Assembly: GCF_921293095.1 (NCBI RefSeq)
Contig: NC_060257.1
Coordinates: 52,736,968-52,800,967, forward strand
Origin: Ischnura elegans
Lineage: Eukaryota > Arthropoda > Insecta > Odonata > Coenagrionidae
Direction: 5' to 3'
DNA length: 64,000 bases
The translations under genes and the position numbers were made by a program. Positions 60,501 to 64,000 of the stretch are shown in pieces (the stretch's first letter is position 1; each line of letters starts with the position of its first letter). The notes under the pieces were generated by a model that saw only the letters and a program-made list of their open reading frames with translations, was not told the origin of the DNA and made no database searches.

Positions 60501-63427
60501 GTCAAACAATAGCGGTATTTCCGATCCGCCATGCCACCTTCTTCTCGACTACACCATGGCCAATTACCCATGCCTCCAGATAATGGCTGAAATATAAAGA
60601 AACAACATTAATTGCATTTAAGTACTAAAAAAATTGTCAACTCAACTCCTTAAATAACATAAGGTTTACAGACAGATGAAAAGTGTATTAATAGAACATC
60701 CTTACATATTACCTTAATGCTTAGATAATAGACACTGGGTTCATCAATTTGCAGTAGAGAAAAATGGAGCTTTGATGAAAGCTTCTCCATCATAAGTAGT
60801 ACAATAATCATCATAAGTGAAATTTACCAGTAACTCAAGAAGGATGGCAGTTGTTAATATCTTAACTCCACGAGTACCAACTTTCTCCAACAAAATATGA
60901 TCAGATCATAAACAATTCCATTGAATAAACAATTCCACGCAACAATGCTAATGCCATTTCCAGAAATTTCAATTTAATGTAAGCTTAAGTAATTAAATCC
61001 CAATTCCACACAATTATACTGCATAAATGAAATCTGATTTGAGATCAATCATTGAGGCATCAATTGATTTCACTGATTGGCTGACTGTTTAATGGTTAAG
61101 TGCTAACTTATAAGAGTCTGGCAATAATAATAGAATTAGGTGATAGCCTTGGAAGTAGCAAGGGTAATTCCTTGCCGGCCAAACTAAAGGTCACAGATTT
61201 GAGTCCCACCTGGGTATGCAGGGCATGGGTAGTTTAAAATGTGTTTTGTCTACACTCTCAAAATGCTATTATTCAGATTAGCATTAGAGAAATCAATATT
61301 TCTAAGTTACTCACAGCATGGTAATTGCAATGCTTTTTCCGACGGAACACAAAGGGACCCTCTGAGGTATCAGTCTCATCATCTTGATCCGAAGGAGAGG
61401 CTGCACCTGGGGAATGTCCTCCAACGCGATCCTCTTCTTCTGAGCTCAAAGTATCACCTGCACCATACACCCCTGAAGCGTCTGACCCCATAAGCTGAGA
61501 CATACCCAAACCACTAACTCTAGCCGAGCCCACTCCCGATTTGTGCTTCCGCTTCTTGTATTGACGTTTTTCTTTCCGAGGCATCGATTCCTCCTAAAAA
61601 TTGAAAATTACAATCAGTACAGAGATTTGCTTCAGGCTTAATCTGGTGGAATTCTAACATGTTGATTAATTAGAACTTTCTGCCAATTTTCCACACATAA
61701 CACAAAATACTGTATTTAACCGAAAATATCCCCCCTTTTTTTCCAAAATTGCCCTTGGTAAAAGTGATTTTTTAAATTTTTTCCCAAAACTGAAGCCTCA
61801 AAATAACAGGGGGGATTATATTCAGAGGGGGTCTATGTTCAGAGAAGAACAATAATTCGTGGAAATTTGTCAGTTTGAAGTTTTAATCATCATCAGTCAA
61901 AGTGAAGTCTACAATTTTGTTTCACTGTGAAGGTGAAAACAACAAAAATGTCAAATTAAGCCATAGTAAACATGCCATCCAACAACCAATTACCAACCAA
62001 CCAACATCCAACCAAGGCAGTTATTGAAAGTAATAAGATGACTATATCAGCCAGACTTCTTTACCTAACAGGTTAAAAATAATAGGAGTGATATATATCA
62101 TATATTCCAACTAATGACATGAAATAATGTTAACAAAAATGCTCACAAGCACCTAAGGTTACATCACATTTGTCACTTCTGCATTGGCTTCATTTATAAA
62201 TCATAATTGAGAAAAAATTAAAAACTCAAAATAATAAGTAATTTCACAACATTAAAAATGTATAATTTCCAATGCCAATATTCTTCATTTCTAATGCCCA
62301 ATGATTAATAAACTTGCAAATAAATTATCTAAATGAGGCTACATCTTAAATTTTGCCCGAGGTTTGACAAGCCTAAAAAAATACGCAATTGAAAAAAATC
62401 ATAGCCTCTTCGCACCAGCAAAATCTTACAGTAGTAAAAAGCCAGTTTGGCACAAAAATTATTACATAATTAATCATAAATAGCCTTATTGCAAAATTTT
62501 GATTGTTGATATGATTTTCAGCAACCACATGGATACCTTCATTTAATTAACACATTCAAAGCGGGCCAAATTTTCATGAAAGTTGTCAGAATCGGCCAAT
62601 AAAATAAGAAAGAAAAATAGAGAAGTTTTTGCACCATAACTTCCGTTCAAATACTGCTTTTTACAAACAGCACACACGGGTCGAAAGAAAGAAGCTTGCT
62701 GAAGGCCATGCACACAATTGGAAGACTTGGAAGTGGATATTAGTCATGTACGGAGGTGGAGAAAGGGCTCCCAGCCCGACCGGCAGAGCACGTCAATTGA
62801 CGTGCTCCGTATCTCGGCTTGAACAGGACCACGTCAATTGATGTGCGCTTTGCTGAATGTGTTAAGGACTACAACTGCCTTGAAAATATGACAAACATGA
62901 AATGTAGCACTGAAATGTTTGGCACAAGGCACACAAAGGACTAAACAGTTACCTTAAAATTCAAATTTTAAATATTTTACCTGTTAGGGTACTTTGTAAG
63001 GAGAAATACGGCTAACGAAAAATTGAATGATAAAATAGAAAATTATTACCAGCTACAAATATAAGCTGGCATTAAAATATTATATCATCTAGTTATACAG
63101 TTCTTTATCAACCACCACCTTTAATGACTGCACTTCAGTTCTGAAAGTATTTCAGTTGAGTCTTTTCTTCGTCCCAATTGAAATTTGGAGTAGCACGCAT
63201 ACCCCAAAACAAACAATTGTGTAGTAAGACCTAAAGTTTCTTCAAACTATGACCAATCTACTTTCAAGGAGACTGATTTATAAGTCATACTTACTTTACT
63301 GGAAACTTTATTCGCCCAATTCTGGTTCATACCAAATTGATTGCTAAAAAGAGGTGCAAATGCCGGCCTTGTACTCTTTGCCATAAGCTCAGCCAAAAGC
63401 TGCCCACAGAAATCAGCTGCATTGTAC
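30413..63427 (-). CDS. E(Pc): Enhancer of Polycomb, seven C-terminal coding exons (5' end beyond window)
   Basis: Chromatin scaffold protein. In the family (yeast Epl1, human EPC1/2) it holds the catalytic Tip60/Esa1 subunit and its partners in the NuA4/Tip60 histone H4/H2A acetyltransferase in the nucleus. The exons, in transcript order, are 63427-63295, 61593-61315, 60586-60435, 59394-59245, 57377-56533, 42965-42335 and 30524-30413. Each has AG acceptor and GT donor signals and every junction phase is compatible. The total is 2302 bases: one carried-over base, then 766 codons and a TGA. Family landmarks in order are RYNAADFCGQLLAELMA, GPFVFRRKKHCNYHA, GNWPW, YRYCLTSI, CIGFARRRVGRGGR, VILDRA, WLHFRPKTP and the terminal PMEVT. 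The N-terminal EPL1 domain exons lie above 64000. An extra exon of phase-neutral length in the two big introns cannot be excluded. The 3' UTR end is not fixed. Confidence 0.95.
31229..32963 (+). mobile_element. Tigger-type (pogo/Tc1-mariner superfamily) element copy 1, 1735 bp
   Basis: Terminal inverted repeats CACCCATGTCTCGTATAGCG and TTGCGCTATACGAGACATGG (then GTG), flanked by TA on both sides (31227-31228, 32964-32965). The ATAGCGCAA(A)TTCG motifs repeated just inside each end are typical of Tigger. It carries a broken transposase on the plus strand. Confidence 0.92.
31789..32452 (+). pseudogene. Tigger transposase remnant
   Basis: The first frame (31789-32055) holds an N-terminal helix-turn-helix of the CENP-B/jerky type: RKTINLEEDLREVNCFENGE then RQSDITRKFKLTMP, corresponding to LSLEEKLEVIKxxExGExxxxIARKFxLxxST. 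After a stop and frameshift, 32192-32452 gives the start of the DDE domain: PQLVFSVDETIFFWKRMHSR then SFIFREGKPGSGFKAFKD, matching VFNVDETGLFWKRMPSRTF...PGFKASKDR. Most of the catalytic domain after this is deleted. Inactive. Confidence 0.85.
33473..34745. mobile_element. pogo-like non-autonomous element, 1273 bp, TA-flanked
   Basis: Left end CAGTGGAACTTGGTTACTAC; right end on the other strand CAGTGGAACCTGTTTAGTAC. Both are followed by several TTAGTACGTTTTCCTGG-type repeats. TA flanks at 33471-33472 and 34746-34747. No transposase is recognised inside. Confidence 0.85.
34861..36377 (+). mobile_element. Tigger-type element copy 2, 1517 bp, more decayed
   Basis: Starts CACCCGTGCCTCCCTTAGCA and ends TTGCACTAAGCAAAGCATAA(GTTTAG) with TA flanks. 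The order of recognisable segments follows copy 1 (for example TTGAGATGTATTTTTTGCAA and the start of the coding region), so it is the same family with more substitutions and deletions. Confidence 0.82.
35420..35815 (+). pseudogene. Tigger transposase remnant, copy 2
   Basis: From ATG 35420 the frame reads MASFPSSNCKPSASHE-stop, parallel to MASFPPRSHSPSASQE in copy 1. It then gives RKRINVEEK-stop and VIYCFENREHQSNIACKFPL, the decayed helix-turn-helix. The DDE domain is not recognisable. Inactive. Confidence 0.75.
36917..37852. mobile_element. piggyBac-type MITE with a nested insertion
   Basis: TTAA flanks at 36913-36916 and 37853-37856. Termini CCCTTATAGTGCCAGCGGCC (left) and CCCTTTTAGTGCCAGCC (right, minus strand). 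Without the 618-bp nested element it would be about 313 bp. No coding potential. Confidence 0.82.
37198..37815. mobile_element. Nested element with CAGGGTTCCCACT termini, 618 bp
   Basis: Starts CAGGGTTCCCACTCTAAC and ends TTGAGTGGGAACCCTG. It is flanked by TCAGC on both sides (37193-37197, 37816-37820). Subterminal repeats of ATTCACGG and TTTTCCAGG(T)TTTT occur at both ends. The 5-bp duplication is unlike hAT (8 bp); the superfamily is not resolved. Confidence 0.75.
37885..38190. mobile_element. piggyBac-type MITE family B, copy 1, 306 bp
   Basis: TTAA flanks at 37881-37884 and 38191-38194. Nearly the whole length matches 62551-62861, including AATCGGCC(G/A)ATAAAATAAG and the inverted ACGTCAATTGACG motifs near the right end. 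Confidence 0.85.
38700..39205 (+). pseudogene. 5'-truncated LINE, C-terminal reverse-transcriptase tail and 3' UTR
   Basis: An open frame through 39089 (stop) reads RNPSLRNLTADDLLSQLDIV, PLGRRRTLSDLRFFHRIMNG, then FSLRVPSRKTRNSSLFHLPL. This matches the region after the catalytic domain of arthropod non-LTR elements (LxxRRxxxDLxFLYKIxNG ... FxxPxRxxR...LFxxPxxR). A short 3' UTR ends with AATAAAGTTTTATTTTTTTT near 39185-39205. The open tail suggests a fairly young insertion, dead by truncation. Confidence 0.8.
39936..40060 (+). repeat. Remnant related to the pogo-like element at 52803-53916
   Basis: GAGCATTGGGAATACGAATA ... GGTAAAGAAAGCTTTCAATG ... GGCAATCTAAAATA parallels 53670-53765 (GAGCAATAGGAATACGAATA ... 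GGGAAAAGAAAGCTCTGAAT ... GCGATCTAAAATA) in the same orientation. No termini are found. Confidence 0.5.
40512..41472 (+). mobile_element. TA-flanked CAGTGAGTCCTCGTT element, copy 1, 961 bp
   Basis: Termini CAGTGAGTCCTCGTTCTACG and its partner CAGTGAGTCCTCGTTAAACG on the other strand, flanked by TA (40510-40511, 41473-41474). Subterminal motifs GATAACGTCA and ACGTCATTTCG resemble Tigger/pogo-type non-autonomous elements. An internal inverted duplication lengthens it relative to copy 2. No coding region is recognised. Confidence 0.88.
42335..42965 (-). CDS. E(Pc): E(Pc) exon F, Ser/Ala/Pro-rich C-terminal region
   Basis: The acceptor CTTTAG ends at 42966 and the donor GTAAGC is at 42334-42329. 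The exon reads (S)ALTRHSTSSTSQAHLGHS, a long serine-rich tract (STSSSSASSSSST), alanine-rich sequence (GPTVSSAATAAAHNSKLL), a proline block (PPLPAPPPPQTVYPPAPP) and ends in LQKEVALKG with the last codon split. Reading straight through the donor would give GGG TAA, a false stop. The splice site is preferred because exon G continues in phase with the family C-terminus. Composition is low-complexity like the vertebrate C-terminal E_Pc_C region. Unlike the catalytic-core exons it has no single diagnostic motif, so its assignment rests on phase, splice sites and position. Confidence 0.87.
46065..47345 (+). mobile_element. mariner element, full length 1.28 kb, inactive
   Basis: Terminal inverted repeats ACAGGGTCCATTCAATAAGT then ATCGGGACTGGTTC (left) and CAGGTTCTGTTCAATAAGTA then TCGGGACTGGTTCC (right, minus strand). 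TA lies at both outer edges, with a one-base uncertainty at the left. Length is that of a complete mariner. Confidence 0.9.
46259..47278 (+). pseudogene. mariner transposase, full-length but broken
   Basis: ATG at 46259 gives MESTVKQHYAVKFCV-stop-LGKSTPEALELIEQAYGDD then FEWHKMFKEGRELVEDEHC, the mariner N-terminal helix-turn-helix with the FEWHKxFKEGRExVEDxxR signature. Catalytic blocks are still visible in different frames: ITGDGT (first D), LHHDNAPCQ (second D) and YSPSLPPPDFFLFPQ (third). Two premature stops in the N-terminal part and several frameshifts make it inactive. Terminal stop at 47276-47278. Confidence 0.88.
47539..47553. repeat. (GA)n microsatellite
   Basis: A short run of alternating AG dinucleotides inside the E-F intron of E(Pc). 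Confidence 0.9.
49755..50506 (-). mobile_element. TA-flanked CAGTGAGTCCTCGTT element, copy 2, 752 bp, opposite orientation
   Basis: Same terminal repeats as copy 1, reversed, with TA flanks at 49753-49754 and 50507-50508. Internal sequence corresponds along most of the length (for example ATCATATCTGGGGCATTTTT and CGCCCGGGCATCATCAT) but lacks the inverted duplication of copy 1. Confidence 0.88.
52803..53916. mobile_element. pogo/Tigger-like element, 1114 bp, TA-flanked
   Basis: Left terminus CAGCAGACCCCCGATTATCC (then GGC); right on the other strand CAGCATACTCCTGGTTATCC (then GGGC). TA flanks at 52801-52802 and 53917-53918. GATTAT(C/T)CG motifs recur near the right end. Internal open frames show no clear DDE signature, so it is called non-autonomous. 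Confidence 0.78.
56533..57377 (-). CDS. E(Pc): E(Pc) exon E, HFRPKTP motif plus acidic, polyQ and Ser-rich low-complexity region
   Basis: The acceptor TCCTAG ends at 57378 and the donor GTAAGT is at 56532-56527. The first base completes W of WLHFRPKTPPVKSE, the conserved EPC motif (WRHFRPRTP in vertebrates). Downstream comes a glutamate/aspartate tract (SEEEDEEESDGGE), a short segment around VDIEEDGAIKTVEYLIDD, a glutamine run (QLLQQQQKQLLE, from CTG/CAG codons near 57120-57160), an acidic patch, then serine/proline/histidine-rich sequence to GPLQE. Such regions are poorly conserved and probably disordered. The exon is GC-rich compared with the flanking introns. It leaves phase 1 (A), completed as AGT serine by the GT that opens exon F. 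The long plus-strand frames here are antisense shadows. Confidence 0.93.
57378..59244 (-). other. E(Pc) intron D-E
   Basis: AT-rich intron. It contains a short direct duplication (18-bp unit AAAAGCATGTATTATCTC repeated at about 57576-57611) and a one-ended pogo-like terminus at about 58911 (TA then CAGTAGACTCTCGTTAATAC) without a matching right end. Nothing else is seen. Confidence 0.7.
59245..59394 (-). CDS. E(Pc): E(Pc) exon D, VILDRA segment
   Basis: The acceptor TTTTTGCAG ends at 59395 and the donor GTATGT is at 59244-59239. The first base completes the arginine of GRGGR. The exon reads VILDRACTSMDEYWASLDF and ends with DDFISEIKNE and the first two bases of a tryptophan codon. In vertebrate EPC1 this position reads VLLDRA and later leads into RWRHFRPRTP. 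The insect spacer between the two motifs is shorter (about 43 residues). Confidence 0.94.
59946..60198. mobile_element. hAT-type MITE, 253 bp, in E(Pc) intron C-D
   Basis: Starts CAGTGGTATAGCCAGGAATT and ends CCCTGGCTACACCACTG. Flanks ATTGGGGC (59938-59945) and ATTGGGAC (60199-60206) match at seven of eight positions. Inner ends carry G and C runs (TTTGGGGGGTCG, GGACCCCCCACCCC). Confidence 0.82.
60435..60586 (-). CDS. E(Pc): E(Pc) exon C, GNWPW / YRYCLT / GFARRRVGRGGR core
   Basis: The acceptor is ATATTTCAG (CAG at 60589-60587) and the donor is GTTAGT at 60434-60429. It encodes PLSGGMGNWPWCSREEGG, MADRKYRYCLTSI, then SKPQPQCIGFARRRVGRGG plus two bases of an arginine codon. This is the most conserved block in the window. 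The vertebrate equivalent reads GNWPW...YRYCLTTLTVPQRCIGFARRRVGRGGR. It identifies the gene without doubt. The exon leaves phase 2 (AG), completed by the first G of the next exon. Confidence 0.97.
61145..61255 (+). mobile_element. SINE fragment, same family as 7428-7633
   Basis: GCCTTGG...GGGTAATTCCTTGCC(GG)CCAAAC, then a B box GATTTGAGTCCCACCTGGGT and GGGCATGGGTAGTTTAAAA. This follows the tRNA-like head and start of the body of the 7428-7633 SINE. The 3' part and A tail are missing. It lies in E(Pc) intron B-C. Confidence 0.65.
61315..61593 (-). CDS. E(Pc): E(Pc) exon B, basic stretch, acidic linker, start of FRRK motif
   Basis: The acceptor is TTTTTAG ending at 61594 and the donor GTGAGT occupies 61314-61309. 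The exon is 279 bases, exactly 93 codons. It opens with EESMPRKEKRQYKKRKHK, a lysine/arginine-rich run that would serve as a nuclear localisation signal. An acidic, serine-rich linker follows (LSSEEEDRVGG ... SDQDDETDTSEG). The exon ends in GPFVFRRKKHCNYHA, the conserved EPC motif (vertebrate form GPFAFRRKAGCQYYA). An in-frame ATG lies four codons in, but the splice acceptor and the phase with exon A show it is internal and not the start. Confidence 0.95.
61594..63294 (-). other. E(Pc) intron A-B
   Basis: Contains the piggyBac-type MITE at 62551-62861 and, around 61706-61860, a G/C-run-flanked segment (ATATCCCCCC ... GGGGGGATTATATTCAG) that looks like a decayed transposon terminus but has no clear partner. 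The rest is plain AT-rich intron sequence. Confidence 0.6.
62551..62861. mobile_element. piggyBac-type MITE family B, copy 2, 311 bp
   Basis: TTAA flanks at 62547-62550 and 62862-62865. Ends CACATTCAAAGCGGGCC and GCTGAATGTG. Collinear with 37885-38190 over the full length. It contains paired GCACGTCAATTGACGTGC-type palindromes near the right end. Confidence 0.88.
63295..63427 (-). CDS. E(Pc): E(Pc) exon A (first in window), end of EPL1-type region
   Basis: On the minus strand the acceptor is TTATCAG at 63428 and the donor GTAAGT is at 63294-63289. The exon starts with one base completing a codon (R by homology) and then reads YNAADFCGQLLAELMAKS followed by TRPAFAPLFSNQFGMNQNW and ANKVSSK. 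The stretch RYNxxDxxGxxxxExMA matches the same position in vertebrate EPC1 (RYNLGDYNGEIMSEVMAQ). It ends on a complete codon, so the next exon begins in phase 0. The preceding exon is not visible in 63428-64000. Confidence 0.93.
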
Positions 63428-64000
63428 CTGATAACAAAGCAGTAATTCCATGATTTCTATTCTTGCAGCTGAATACATAACAATATAGTAGCCACAATTC
63501 AAAAAACTGTAGCATTTTAATCAACCAAGAAGCATGAAATATTAGCATTTCCCATCAATCCATTTTCCTAGCATCCTGGCATTCCTAAAACATAGTAGTA
63601 CAATCAAGTACCACTGATTCTAATTAGCAGCATATAAAAAAAGGTATTACCATCTTGACACTCATATTTTCTTTCAAGAATAGGGTAAAATTAGAACAAT
63701 ATCAACAGGACAAAATACAATTAAAGTAATTTAAAACGCAAAGATACACGATGTGATGGCAAAAAAATTGTAACAGAGGCTATACATTAAAATTTAGTCA
63801 CATTTATAGCCTGAAGTTCACCAATAAATGTAATTTTATTCAGAATCTATCATTAGTAGTTCACTTGAACCTGATAAGGATTAAACTTAACACATTTCAA
63901 CTTCCTCACTTAAAAATGGCACGCTCTCAGCTTATCCTCCCAAAAGGCAAGGATGTATAACTTCGAGCAATATTTTCATAACTCTGCACCAACTTCTTCC
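63428..64000 (-). other. E(Pc) intron upstream of exon A (partial)
   Basis: Minus-strand sequence upstream of the exon A acceptor. I translated the edge region looking for the preceding EPL1 exon and found no family motif, so the next exon lies beyond the window. Confidence 0.6.

Noticed and set aside
61273-61584. ATG of exon B as E(Pc) translation start
   Set aside because: A splice acceptor lies twelve bases upstream of the ATG and exon A joins in phase with EPC family sequence, so the ATG is internal.
61706-61860. G/C-run segment resembling a transposon end in E(Pc) intron
   Set aside because: No TSD or partner terminus; left as a note in the intron entry.
1-64000. CRISPR arrays, rRNA genes, operons
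   Set aside because: No regularly spaced short repeats, no rRNA signatures, and gene structure is eukaryotic.

Overview
This is a 64 kb window of eukaryotic nuclear DNA. It is AT-rich, has long introns with GT-AG splice sites, and is dense in DNA transposons. The one host gene I can identify is on the minus strand: the arthropod orthologue of Enhancer of Polycomb, E(Pc)/EPC1. The gene type and the transposon mix (piggyBac, mariner, Tigger/pogo, hAT, PIF/Harbinger, tRNA-derived SINEs) point to an insect or another arthropod with a moderately large genome. I cannot name the species.

E(Pc), 63427 down to 30413. Seven coding exons were recovered by matching splice signals, phase and family motifs: 63295-63427, 61315-61593, 60435-60586, 59245-59394, 56533-57377, 42335-42965 and 30413-30524. 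They join in one open frame of 766 codons plus stop and end in the family C-terminus MEVT. The N-terminal exons (most of the EPL1 domain) lie beyond 64000. The product is the scaffold of the Tip60/NuA4 histone acetyltransferase core. The two largest introns (about 13.6 and 11.8 kb) hold transposon copies: a dead mariner, two copies of one TA-duplicating element, a pogo-like element, nested piggyBac-type MITEs, and two Tigger copies flanking a third pogo-like element. Smaller introns hold a hAT MITE, a piggyBac MITE and a SINE fragment.

Downstream of E(Pc), 1-30412. I recognise no complete host gene here. The stretch holds a hAT-like non-autonomous element (1613-2447), two small hAT MITEs with 8-bp duplications (3056-3212, 6435-6681), a degenerate piggyBac (4083-6293), a tRNA-derived SINE (7428-7633), a complex tandem cluster (9825-10680), LINE fragments (12160-12480, 13640-13825), an inverted-repeat element with about 400-bp arms (14255-16085), a 3.76 kb Harbinger-like element (16937-20694) carrying a LINE tail, and two 2.36 kb hAT-like elements in head-to-head inverted orientation (21074-23428 and 24517-26884). 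Three perfect palindromes or hairpins (1104-1161, 8111-8158, 9339-9408) are not explained by any recognised element.

No bacterial-type genes, CRISPR arrays or rRNA genes are seen. Nearly every other short open frame is antisense to E(Pc) exons, inside a transposon, or chance.
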